Origin: PGYR01 sp048267165
Lineage (GTDB): Bacteria; Bacteroidota; Ignavibacteria; Kapaibacteriales; UBA2268
Length of the DNA: 64,000 bases
Direction: 5' to 3'
Assembly: GCA_048267165.1 (NCBI GenBank)
Contig: JBLWYD010000014.1
Coordinates: 11,686 to 75,685 of the forward strand
Shown: piece by piece, positions 43,253 to 51,843 of the stretch
Layout of the letters: every line of letters begins with the position of its first letter
Numbering within the stretch: the first letter of the stretch is position 1
Notes under the pieces: generated by a model
What the model was told of the DNA's origin: nothing
The model's database searches: none
Seen by the model: the letters and a program-made list of their open reading frames with translations, nothing else
Program-made: the position numbers and the translations under genes

Positions 43253-44337
43253 TATAAACTAATCTCGACTTCAGGAGTAAGTGATTTTTCATAGTTTATC
43301 TTACGAACTTTCGCCACTATTTTATCAGTGATAGATAATAGCTCTTTAGATTGTTCTGAATCTTCATCGCGGATAACTTCGGGCATTCCACCATCGTTTC
43401 CTTCTCTCATCTGAATACTAAGAGGAACTTGACCTAGCAGATCAACGTTCATTTCTTCGCTTATCAATTTACCGCCATCTTTTCCGAATATATAGTATTT
43501 CTCATCATGACCAGCAGGGGAGAACCAGCTCATGTTTTCTATGATACCTATATTCTCTACATTAACTTTATTGAACATAGCTATACTACGGCGAACGTCA
43601 GCAAGAGCTATTTCTTGTGGAGTAGTTACAGTAACTGCACCAGTAAGAGGGATTTTCTGTGTAAGTGTTAATTGAACGTCACCAGTACCGGGAGGTAAAT
43701 CGAATATTAGGAAATCTAGATTACCCCATACTATTTGTTCAAATAGCATAGAAAAGTATCCAGCTAACATTGGACCACGAACTATAGCAGCATCTTCTTG
43801 CTTCATCAAAAAACCCATAGAAGCTATTTGGATTCCATATTTAGTAGATGGACGAGCTTTAACTTTACCGTCAGGCATTTTCACAGATTCCATCTGAGCG
43901 TTCTTGAGTCCAAACATTGTTGGTTGACTTGGTCCATATATATCTGCATCTATTATCCCAACTCTTGCACCTCTTTTAGAAAGAGCTGCGGCTATATTCG
44001 AAGCAATAGAAGATTTCCCTACACCACCTTTACCAGATGATACAGCAATCAAATTCTTCACTCCAGGTAAAACTTCTCTATCTTGGGTATTGAAAGGTTG
44101 CTCAGTAATTAATATTTCAAATTTAACTTTGCTATCTAATTTGCGAAGTTCAGCTATTAATAAATCATTAATTCTATTTACGACCCAATATATAGGTTGT
44201 ATTAGTTTTAATTTGATTTGGACAGTATCTTCACTAATCTCTATTTTGTCTATAGCGTCTAGTTCTGTTAGTGATACACCTAAATCAGGGTCTTGTATAT
44301 TGCTAATATTATTTAATATATCTTTTTCTAATAACAT
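43252..44337 (-). CDS. mrp: Mrp/NBP35 family iron-sulfur carrier ATPase
   Basis: P-loop protein that binds and passes on iron-sulfur clusters (also called ApbC). About 361 residues. Residues ~3-80 are a MIP18/DUF59-like domain (ILNNISNIQDPDLGVSLTEL). The ATPase follows, with the deviant Walker A motif VSSGKGGVGKSSIASNIAAA, IIDADIYGPSQPTMFG, and DFLIFDLPPGTGDVQLTL. I start at the ATG at 44337; a TTG four codons earlier is less likely. In other bacteria a Cys pair near the C-terminus helps cluster binding; here I see no such pair in the last part of the protein, a point to check. Its stop overlaps the NifU-like start. Confidence 0.9.
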   Translation of the reverse strand: MLLEKDILNNISNIQDPDLGVSLTELDAIDKIEISEDTVQIKLKLIQPIYWVVNRINDLLIAELRKLDSKVKFEILITEQPFNTQDREVLPGVKNLIAVSSGKGGVGKSSIASNIAAALSKRGARVGIIDADIYGPSQPTMFGLKNAQMESVKMPDGKVKARPSTKYGIQIASMGFLMKQEDAAIVRGPMLAGYFSMLFEQIVWGNLDFLIFDLPPGTGDVQLTLTQKIPLTGAVTVTTPQEIALADVRRSIAMFNKVNVENIGIIENMSWFSPAGHDEKYYIFGKDGGKLISEEMNVDLLGQVPLSIQMREGNDGGMPEVIRDEDSEQSKELLSITDKIVAKVRKINYEKSLTPEVEISL

Positions 44338-44465
44338 TCGAAGTTCCAATACTTTTTTGAAAATAATCTGTTCGTAAAACGAAAATTAACTATTAATCGT
44401 GTAAAAATGTAACTAATAGATACAGTAGTGTGTCTTTAGTAATAGTTGAGAGGTGTAAAATTAGA

Positions 44466-44497
44466 TTTGCAAATATTTAAAAATGCACTTATCTTTG
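44466..44497 (+). promoter_or_regulatory. Bacteroidota-type promoter
   Basis: TTTG (44466-44469), a 20-base spacer, and TATCTTTG (44490-44497), an exact match to TTTG-N20-TAnnTTTG. The start codon of the T9SS-sorted protein is at 44547, leaving a leader of about 44 bases. Confidence 0.7.
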
Positions 44498-44546
44498 CTT
44501 AAGTAAGAATGAATATATTTTAAGTTTAACTAAATGAGGTTTTAGA

Positions 44547-46565
44547 ATGAATAAATTATTAACCATACTAATATTTATAGGAATGACAGGGTTAGTCGTT
44601 GCTAAGGATATTAATCCACCCCAACATAATCCGCAAATTCCTTTTAGTATAGAAGGCAATGAAAAGCCAGCGGAATTTGTTTTACCTTCTTATAGTGGGA
44701 AAAACAATTCTACTCAGGATTTAGAAGGAACACAAATAACTTACTTCCAAAGATTTTGGTGGTCACATTTTGCTGCAACAACTCCTATTTCTTATGATCC
44801 AACTACTGATGCAGTAGGTGTATTAGTATCGGATTTAGTTTTTAATCCAACTTTAGCTGGTTCTAAAGTATTTATGCTTAGAACAACTAATAAAGGTACT
44901 AGTTGGGATAGTTTAAATGTATTTAGAAATCCATTAAAGACAGTATTGTACGGGTCATTAGCATTTAATAACCCTACTAAATCAACTGATGTAAGTGATG
45001 TAAGTTATGTTGCTTCATTCCAAAAAGTATGGAAAGATACAACTTACGACCAAGATGATGGTGCAATATTTGCAGTATATGAAAAAAGTTTTGGTGAGCC
45101 TGTCCCTATAGAGGAATTATCACCTGTTGTTGGTAACCCTCCTGATACTGAGTATTGGGCAAATGTAAAAATGAATACTAATACTGCTACTAATACTATT
45201 TATGGTACAGGTACCTTATCTAATGCTTCAGATAATGATCGTTATGGTTATTATGGATTTTGGAGATTTGATTATACTAAGGGATTGAATTATAGCTCTA
45301 CTCCAACTCAGTGGTGGGCTAACAAATTCAAAGTTGAAGATGAGAAAAGAGTGTCTTCAAATAGTACTATGAATACGATCCATGATGAAGCTGGTACATT
45401 ATATTCAGTTGTAAATAATAATCATTTCGAAAATCAAGAAACAAGATTGATGGGAGTTTCTAAGTCAACTGACAATGGAACTACTTGGAGTGATTTCGAA
45501 ATTATGCCAGAAGAAATTCTTAACAGTCTATTAGATAATCACATAGGTTATACTTCAATTGGAATAAGTTATCCTTTCGGTAACCACGCTCTATTTTCTA
45601 GAGGAGTTGGGAAATTATCTTACTTAACTAATGTAGTTATTTCTGGTCAAGATGTGGAAGTTTTAAGATTTCTTTGTGAATTAACTTATGATAATGGAAT
45701 CTTTGGAATTAAAGATATAACTAACTTATATTCAGCTGGACCCCCTACAACTAGTAAAGAACCTACAACTCCATTTAATCCTGATGTATATACAATTAGA
45801 TATAGACTATCAAGTTATGGAAACAACATACAAACTGCTAAAACAGTAGATGGTGATAAAGTAGTAGCTATGTGGATTGATGCTGACCCAGAGAAATTAA
45901 TTCCTATGGAGCCAACCCCCATATTAGTTAACCAAAGAAATTCTTTGACTGGTGCATTTGAAGATGTAACAATTACTCTAGACACTATCTTGAAATATGA
46001 TATCTATTCTTCAATTTATGATATGAATGACGGTACTTGGTCCGATCCAGTTAATATAAGTGATGATGACAGTGTTGATACTTATTTTAATATGCCTTCT
46101 ATTATACCTAGTGTAAAGCGTGTTCCTTTTTTAAGTTATGAAGCAGTTAGAACCAATAGAACTAATGCATTTAACTTTCCTAAACCTATCATCCACATGT
46201 TAGTAGATGATGTTTCTGTTGTTAAATATGTTGAATTAGATGCTACGATCACACAACCTAAAGGCCCTGTAAACTCTGTTAAAGAAGTATTAGACTTTAA
46301 TGTTGAATTAGGTGATGCTTATCCGAACCCAGCAGTTAATGCTAATCAGGTTGGTATTACGTTTACTGTTGATGAATTAGCAGTAGTTACATTAGAATTA
46401 TTTGATAATATGGGTAACAAAGTAGAAACTATTTATAATGATAAATCTACTATTGGTTACAAAGCAATCAATGCTAATATTTCAAACTTGACTTCTGGTA
46501 CTTATTACTATCAATTATCTGTAAATGGTGTATCATTTACTAAGAAACTAGTTGTAGTTAAGTAA
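44547..46565 (+). CDS. T9SS-sorted exported protein (type A C-terminal domain)
   Basis: A 672-residue secreted or surface protein. Residues ~1-19 are a signal peptide (NKLLTILIFIGMTGLVVA). The large middle part has blade-like stretches with repeated SxDxGxTW motifs (RTTNKGTSWDSLNVF, STDNGTTWSDFEI), as in BNR/sialidase-type beta-propellers. The last ~85 residues form a type A sorting domain: DAYPNPAVNANQVGITFTVD, LELFDNMGNKV, and the ending LTSGTYYYQLSVNG then KLVVVK. This tail directs transport through T9SS and attachment at the surface. The substrate is unknown. An excellent promoter precedes it and a terminator follows. Confidence 0.88.
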   Translation: MNKLLTILIFIGMTGLVVAKDINPPQHNPQIPFSIEGNEKPAEFVLPSYSGKNNSTQDLEGTQITYFQRFWWSHFAATTPISYDPTTDAVGVLVSDLVFNPTLAGSKVFMLRTTNKGTSWDSLNVFRNPLKTVLYGSLAFNNPTKSTDVSDVSYVASFQKVWKDTTYDQDDGAIFAVYEKSFGEPVPIEELSPVVGNPPDTEYWANVKMNTNTATNTIYGTGTLSNASDNDRYGYYGFWRFDYTKGLNYSSTPTQWWANKFKVEDEKRVSSNSTMNTIHDEAGTLYSVVNNNHFENQETRLMGVSKSTDNGTTWSDFEIMPEEILNSLLDNHIGYTSIGISYPFGNHALFSRGVGKLSYLTNVVISGQDVEVLRFLCELTYDNGIFGIKDITNLYSAGPPTTSKEPTTPFNPDVYTIRYRLSSYGNNIQTAKTVDGDKVVAMWIDADPEKLIPMEPTPILVNQRNSLTGAFEDVTITLDTILKYDIYSSIYDMNDGTWSDPVNISDDDSVDTYFNMPSIIPSVKRVPFLSYEAVRTNRTNAFNFPKPIIHMLVDDVSVVKYVELDATITQPKGPVNSVKEVLDFNVELGDAYPNPAVNANQVGITFTVDELAVVTLELFDNMGNKVETIYNDKSTIGYKAINANISNLTSGTYYYQLSVNGVSFTKKLVVVK

Positions 46566-46592
46566 TCGTAACAAGAATATAAAATTAAAAAA

Positions 46593-46618
46593 GGGCTGAA
46601 ATTCAGCCCTTTTTTTTT
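46593..46618 (+). terminator. Terminator after the T9SS-sorted protein gene
   Basis: GGGCTG-AAATT-CAGCCC hairpin followed by nine T. Confidence 0.92.
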
Positions 46619-46641
46619 GTTTAATTTTTAATATTAAGAAT

Positions 46642-48039
46642 TTATCGAATTTGTTTTTCGCATTTGGATTGGAAAATATTCAAAATATTATCTAAATCAG
46701 TTGTATTTACATCAGGGTTAGCCAGTATAAAGCGTATAGAGAGCATTTCATCTATATAACAATAGTTGAACAAGGCTATACCTTCTTTATACATCTCTTC
46801 GCGTGCAATTAGATTAATACTGTTAATTTCTTTTAGAGATGAATCACTTTCAGGTTTGAACCTAAAATTAACATTACAATATGTTGTTGGAGCTAATAAC
46901 TCAAATGATGAATTTGATTTTACTTTTTGAGTTAGGTAATCAGCTAGTGATACCATCTTATCTATTCTTCCCTCGTATCCTTTCATACCATAGTATTTAA
47001 AAGAAAGCCATAATTTTAATGAATCAACTCTTCTACCACATTGGATAGACTTTTTACCTAAATCCAAATAATCGTATTCATGTTCATGGAAAAGATAATC
47101 AGAGGTTTGTTCGCAAACAGCTGGTAATAGTTGATTATTGTCTTTTAGAAGTATAACAGAGCAAATTAATGGAATTCCCATTAGTTTGTGTGCATCCCAC
47201 GAGATAGAATCAGAATTTTCTATACCTTTCAATAGATGCTTATGTTTATTACTAAATATAAGTGCACCACCCCAAGCTCCATCTGTATGAAACCAAAGAT
47301 TGTGTTTCTTAGCAATTGCTTGAAGTTCTAATAATGGATCGAATGCTCCAACTTCTGTAGTACCAGCAGTACCACAAACGTAAAATGGCTTCTTACCTTG
47401 TACAATAGCATTTCTAATACTCAATTCTAATTCTGCCGGAATCATTCTATGATTCTCATCTGCTTTTACTTTTATTACATTCTCTTCACCGAATCCAAGA
47501 ACATTTGCTGCTTTCTCAAATGAATAATGCGAATGTTCAGACACGAAAAAACATAATTCAGGTAATGAACTTAATCCTTTACTTTTAATTTCAGGGAATA
47601 GTGTATTTCTTGCTACTAATAATGATATTAAGTTAGCATTGCTACTTCCGGTCAAAAATGTACCATCACCGCTATTATAGCCCATTTTCTTACATAGCAT
47701 ATCAATCATATAGGTTTCGATGATTGTAGCCGCAGGTGCAGTCTCATAGGTATAAACAGAAGTGTTTCTGAGAGTAGTAACAAACTCAGAGACTAAAGCC
47801 GGGTAATTTCTACCAGCCCAAAGCTGATTGCTAAATAGGGGGTGGGCAGTATCAACGGAACCTGATAAGTATTTATATACCGAATTTAAAAAATCGGTAT
47901 CGCCATTAGATTCATCTTTTATATCTAAATCGAGATGTTTTATCATCTCATCAGGTGATTTATATTCTAGTACTTTTGTTTTCGAAAAATCTTTATTTAT
48001 CTCTGATTCTATTAACTCAAATAGCTTTGATAAGTTCAT
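46642..48039 (-). CDS. PLP-dependent group II amino acid decarboxylase
   Basis: A 465-residue decarboxylase of the aromatic amino acid/glutamate type. PLP contacts are visible: the stacking His in SEHSHYSFEKAANVLG (about H171), the Asp in LWFHTDGAWGGALIF (D253) and the Schiff-base Lys in SWDAHKLMGIPL (K285). TGSSNANLISLLVARN and the QCGRRVDSLKLWL region also fit. Substrate cannot be told; aromatic amino acids, glutamate, aspartate and cysteine sulfinate are all possible in this family. It is the only gene between the tRNA-Asp terminator and the T9SS protein terminator. Amines or beta-alanine would be possible products. Confidence 0.88.
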   Translation of the reverse strand: MNLSKLFELIESEINKDFSKTKVLEYKSPDEMIKHLDLDIKDESNGDTDFLNSVYKYLSGSVDTAHPLFSNQLWAGRNYPALVSEFVTTLRNTSVYTYETAPAATIIETYMIDMLCKKMGYNSGDGTFLTGSSNANLISLLVARNTLFPEIKSKGLSSLPELCFFVSEHSHYSFEKAANVLGFGEENVIKVKADENHRMIPAELELSIRNAIVQGKKPFYVCGTAGTTEVGAFDPLLELQAIAKKHNLWFHTDGAWGGALIFSNKHKHLLKGIENSDSISWDAHKLMGIPLICSVILLKDNNQLLPAVCEQTSDYLFHEHEYDYLDLGKKSIQCGRRVDSLKLWLSFKYYGMKGYEGRIDKMVSLADYLTQKVKSNSSFELLAPTTYCNVNFRFKPESDSSLKEINSINLIAREEMYKEGIALFNYCYIDEMLSIRFILANPDVNTTDLDNILNIFQSKCEKQIR

Positions 48040-48092
48040 ATTATTTTGTGATGTTTTTACAGACTAAAACGTAGTAATGTTCAAAAAATTAT

Positions 48093-48124
48093 AAAAAAAA
48101 AGCCCCACAAATAATTGTGGAGCT
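48093..48124 (-). terminator. Terminator after tRNA-Asp
   Basis: On the minus strand AGCTCCACAA-TTAT-TTGTGGGGCT with one mismatch, followed by eight T (plus-strand A run at 48093-48100). Confidence 0.88.
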
Positions 48125-48125
48125 T

Positions 48126-48202
48126 TGGCGGGACCGACGAGATTCGAACTCGCGACCTCCAGTGTGACAGACTGGCATTCTAACCAACTGAACTACGATC
48201 CC
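48126..48202 (-). tRNA. tRNA-Asp (anticodon GTC)
   Basis: Minus strand cloverleaf. Acceptor GGGATCG pairs with CGGTCCC, anticodon stem CCAGT/ACTGG encloses CTGTCAC (anticodon GTC), T arm GCGAG-TTCGAAT-CTCGT. Discriminator G followed by an encoded CCA (48126-48128). It lies 76 bases downstream of the S8 protease gene on the same strand. Confidence 0.96.
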
Positions 48203-48278
48203 TTTTTTCGATTTCGTAACGAAATCAAGACTCAAACATAACACATAGATTTGAATTAACAAAACATTTTTTAATATT

Positions 48279-50249
48279 TTAATTCAAAATCATCACTTTT
48301 TTTGTGACTCGTTTTTCGTCATATATTGCTGTTATAAAGTAAGCTCCTGAAATAACATTATTAAGCTCTATTTGTCTATTTAGAACCCCTGGACCAAAGT
48401 TTATATTTTCTTGATAAATATTTCGTCCTTGTACGTCGGAAATAGTAATATCGATAGAATAATTATCAATTAAATTAAGTGCTAAATTAACATTTCCATA
48501 ATTTTGAATGAAAGTAGGGTAAATATCGAAGCCTGAAATTGGGGAATATACAGCTTCTGGAAGTATTTCATTCCTATTTACACCACATTGAACCAAATCA
48601 CTTTCAAGTTTAACTTTAAAATAATCACTGATTTTAGGAAAATAATAGTCTCTCAAATACGATTTTACTTTAATTCTAGCTAAAGCTGAATCTGCCTCAA
48701 ATTCCTGTTTTGGAATATCTATATAATATTGATTATCGAATCCTTTCTTTACTAAAGGGTATGTTTTTATTTTATATTCAGAGTAATTGACAATTATTTC
48801 AGCATCTAATATTTGATTATCAGGAAAAATATAGAAAACTAATCTTTTGAAATCACCATTATCCAATTGATTTTCAGGTGAAATGGCAACCCCTGAACTA
48901 TTTACTGCTTTAAAAACATCAGGTAAACCAAAACCAAATCTATTATCCGGATTATCATATTTATCTGCACTTCTATACATATTTGATTTTAATGAATATG
49001 AATCAGTATTTATAAAAGCCGATTTTAACAAACCGAAACTACCTGCAATCAGAGGTGATGAAAGAGATGTGCCCGATGCTCGTGAATACCTGTCTTCACT
49101 ATTTGGACTAATACTTGGTACACCTCCACCTTGAGCTACAAGGTTTGGTTTCATTACTCCCTTAGCGTTTGGTCCGTTAGAACTAAAACTAGACAATTCA
49201 ACTCCATCTGGATTAAGTGCACCAATAGAGACACTGCTATCTGCATCTGCAGGAGAAATTAATGACATTGGTTCATCCCCACTATTTCCCATAGCTATTA
49301 CACAAATCATCCCCATTGCAGATGCATCGTTAATTGCTTTAGAAGCAATCGTATAATTTCCATCCATATTTTCATAAGTTAATGAAATTGAGTCAAGAGT
49401 TTTATAACCAAGAGAAGCATTAATAACATCAACACCATTATTTTCCATCCATATTATAGCTTCTGCAAAATTATCCATTTCTAAATAGCTTTCACTCCGA
49501 TTATCTTCTGTCTTAGCTAAATAGAATTCTGCATTTGGTGCTATCCCTATAAAATTTCCATTATCAAAACCACCAACGGTAGAGAATACTACAGAACCAT
49601 GGTCATCTTGAGAGCTGATGTCTCCTTCTTCATTATATACAATTGAGTCGCGAAAAATAAAGTCATATGCTTTTACTACATTTGCATTTTTTACAGCTAT
49701 ATGAGTTCGTAAATCAAAACCATTATCCAGAAAACCAATTCTTACACCCTTACCTGTAAATCCGTATCTATGCAAGTTAGGTATGTTAAGCATATCTAGT
49801 TGATTGAAGGAATCACCATATTCAAACAAATCACAACTTTCATATTCTAATGTATTAACATCATTTTTATAATGTTTTACAATTGGTTGTACTTCATTTA
49901 CGAATTCCAGAGAACTTATCTCATCTATATTCATAGAATCAATATCTGCAATTATATAATTATACCATTTTAATTTAGAATGGATACTTATCCCTTTGCT
50001 AATAAGAGAATCCAAATAGTTTTCGTAAATTGGTATGTCTTTCTCGGAAATTATGTCATCTGATTTTAGATTTATTTTCCGTCTTTCTAGTGCTCTTTTA
50101 TCTAAATTGTTAAGTATTTCATTATACAAATCATTGTTGTATTCAAGTACTTGATTTCCTTTGTCCTTTAGGTAAATCCGATAAAGGTTCTGAGCATTTA
50201 GTGAAATATTTAGGATCACTAAACTTATTATTAGAATAATTATTTTCAT
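48279..50249 (-). CDS. Subtilisin-like serine protease with T9SS sorting domain
   Basis: A 656-residue secreted S8 peptidase. A signal peptide (KIIILIISLVILNISLNAQ) is followed by a ~140-residue propeptide region. The catalytic triad is visible: Asp ~175 in VRIGFLDNGFD, His ~217 in QDDHGSVVFSTVGG, and Ser ~395 in RASGTSLSSPLIAGS; the oxyanion Asn is in IAMGNSGDEP. The C-terminal ~85 residues are a type A sorting domain (GFDIYPTFIQNYGNVNLALN, DVQGRNIYQEN, VISGAYFITAIYDEKRVTKK), pointing to export by T9SS. It likely degrades external proteins. tRNA-Asp lies downstream on the same strand. Confidence 0.93.
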   Translation of the reverse strand: MKIIILIISLVILNISLNAQNLYRIYLKDKGNQVLEYNNDLYNEILNNLDKRALERRKINLKSDDIISEKDIPIYENYLDSLISKGISIHSKLKWYNYIIADIDSMNIDEISSLEFVNEVQPIVKHYKNDVNTLEYESCDLFEYGDSFNQLDMLNIPNLHRYGFTGKGVRIGFLDNGFDLRTHIAVKNANVVKAYDFIFRDSIVYNEEGDISSQDDHGSVVFSTVGGFDNGNFIGIAPNAEFYLAKTEDNRSESYLEMDNFAEAIIWMENNGVDVINASLGYKTLDSISLTYENMDGNYTIASKAINDASAMGMICVIAMGNSGDEPMSLISPADADSSVSIGALNPDGVELSSFSSNGPNAKGVMKPNLVAQGGGVPSISPNSEDRYSRASGTSLSSPLIAGSFGLLKSAFINTDSYSLKSNMYRSADKYDNPDNRFGFGLPDVFKAVNSSGVAISPENQLDNGDFKRLVFYIFPDNQILDAEIIVNYSEYKIKTYPLVKKGFDNQYYIDIPKQEFEADSALARIKVKSYLRDYYFPKISDYFKVKLESDLVQCGVNRNEILPEAVYSPISGFDIYPTFIQNYGNVNLALNLIDNYSIDITISDVQGRNIYQENINFGPGVLNRQIELNNVISGAYFITAIYDEKRVTKKVMILN

Positions 50250-50298
50250 AAAGTATAGACAATTTAATTTTATTCAAGTTACAAAATAGTAAAAAAAT

Positions 50299-51021
50299 AT
50301 GAGTGTAGTTTTTATAACTGGTGCAGGCAGAAGAATAGGGAAGACATTAGCGATTAATTTTGCCCAAAAGGGTTGGGATGTAGCTATAAACTATAATTCA
50401 TCCGAAATTGCGGCTCTTGAAACTGCTGAGATATGTAAATCCTATGGTGTAAGTGCAAAAATATATAAAGCTGATGTCTCTAAAAAAGATGAAATAATTG
50501 AAGCTATTGATAAGTCAATAATAGAGCTTGGGTTACCTGATGTATTAGTTAATAATGCTGGAATATTTCCAGAAAGGACAAAAGTAGCGGATATAGATGA
50601 ATCTTTAATTGATGACACATTTGGAATTAATCTGAAAGGAGAATTCTTCACAAGTCAGTACTTCTCGCAACTTGCTAAGCCTAACAGTCGTATTATTAAT
50701 ATTGCTTCGCTTGGTGCATTTGAAATATGGAAAGGTAGATTACCCTATCATATATCAAAAGCTGCATTAATTCAGATGACAAGAGCACTATCAGTCGAAT
50801 TAGCACCAAATATTTCCGTGAATAGTGTTAGTCCAGGTGCAATTGAGGTAATAGACGATCCGGCAACTGATTCGTCACTAATCTCAATTGAAAAGATACC
50901 CATGAAAAGGTATGGTACCCCTGAAGATATATTCGATGCAGTTTACTTTTTTGCTACTACAAATAGCTACATAACCGGTCAGAACTTAACTGTTGATGGT
51001 GGTTATCATTACTCGAGATAA
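50299..51021 (+). CDS. Short-chain dehydrogenase/reductase, pteridine reductase-like
   Basis: A 240-residue NAD(P)-dependent reductase. The cofactor motif is FITGAGRRIGKTLAINFA; the Arg-Arg-Ile-Gly form is typical of pteridine reductases (FolM/PTR1), not of FabG. NNAGIFPE, INIASLGAFEIW and the YxxxK pair in PYHISKAALIQMTRAL follow. C-terminal SPGAIEV and TGQNLTVDGGYHYSR are standard. The likely role is reduction of dihydropterins, or another small substrate. It is followed three bases later by a LOG-family gene. Confidence 0.82.
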   Translation: MSVVFITGAGRRIGKTLAINFAQKGWDVAINYNSSEIAALETAEICKSYGVSAKIYKADVSKKDEIIEAIDKSIIELGLPDVLVNNAGIFPERTKVADIDESLIDDTFGINLKGEFFTSQYFSQLAKPNSRIINIASLGAFEIWKGRLPYHISKAALIQMTRALSVELAPNISVNSVSPGAIEVIDDPATDSSLISIEKIPMKRYGTPEDIFDAVYFFATTNSYITGQNLTVDGGYHYSR

Positions 51022-51024
51022 ATT

Positions 51025-51843
51025 ATGAAATATGAAAAAGAAATAATAAAAGCTTACGAAGACCCTAGTTTTATGCATAGTAAAGAAGGGAGGACAATAA
51101 GAATCCTTTCCGAGTACTATCACCCTCAAGCATCTTTAAAAAAGAATCGTATTTACAATACAATTGTTTTCTTCGGCTCTGCTCGCTCAATTTCAACTGA
51201 AGATTATAAAAAAAAGATGGATAATCTTTTAGCAATGCAAAGCAATGGAGAAGATGTAGAAGAACAAATCAGATTACTAAAAAAATTAGAATTTACTTCT
51301 AAGTACTACGATGCAGCTGTTGAATTTGCTAAAAAGATATCAGAATGGTCGAAATCATTATCTACTGATAACAAGGTCTATGTATGTACTGGAGGTGGTC
51401 CTGGAATGATGGAAGCCGCTAATAAAGGTGCTTTTGAAGCTGAATTTCAAAATATTGGTTTCAATATCGAATTGCCTTTTGAACAGCACCCGAACCCTTA
51501 TATTACACCGGAATTAAACTTTGAGTTCCATTATTTCTTTATGCGTAAATTTTGGTTTGTTTATCATGCAAAAGCGATAGTAGTAATGCCGGGTGGTTTT
51601 GGTACTATGGATGAGCTAATGGAAATGCTTACTTTAGAGCAAACAAATGTAATTAGTAAAAAAGTACCTATAGTTTTGTTTGGCAAAGAATTCTGGAATA
51701 ATCTTATAAATTTTGATTATTTGCTTGAAGTAGGTATGATTAGTAAAAAAGATTTAGACCTATTTATCATTCTAGATGATGTAGATGAAGCGTTTGATTA
51801 TGTTGTTAATGGAATTTCAAAATTAATTAGAGTCGAAGAGTAA
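51025..51843 (+). CDS. LOG-family (TIGR00730-like) Rossmann-fold protein
   Basis: A 272-residue protein of the LONELY GUY/lysine decarboxylase-like family. Residues ~45-60 (YNTIVFFGSARSISTEDYKK) begin a Rossmann fold, and the family motifs are complete: VCTGGGPGMMEAANKGAFEA and PGGFGTMDELMEMLTLEQT, which form the nucleotide-binding site. Most members are phosphoribohydrolases acting on nucleoside 5'-monophosphates, some making cytokinins. The N-terminal ~45 residues and the long helical insertion after SARS mark the larger bacterial subgroup. Its stop overlaps the next start by one base (TAATG). Confidence 0.88.
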   Translation: MKYEKEIIKAYEDPSFMHSKEGRTIRILSEYYHPQASLKKNRIYNTIVFFGSARSISTEDYKKKMDNLLAMQSNGEDVEEQIRLLKKLEFTSKYYDAAVEFAKKISEWSKSLSTDNKVYVCTGGGPGMMEAANKGAFEAEFQNIGFNIELPFEQHPNPYITPELNFEFHYFFMRKFWFVYHAKAIVVMPGGFGTMDELMEMLTLEQTNVISKKVPIVLFGKEFWNNLINFDYLLEVGMISKKDLDLFIILDDVDEAFDYVVNGISKLIRVEE

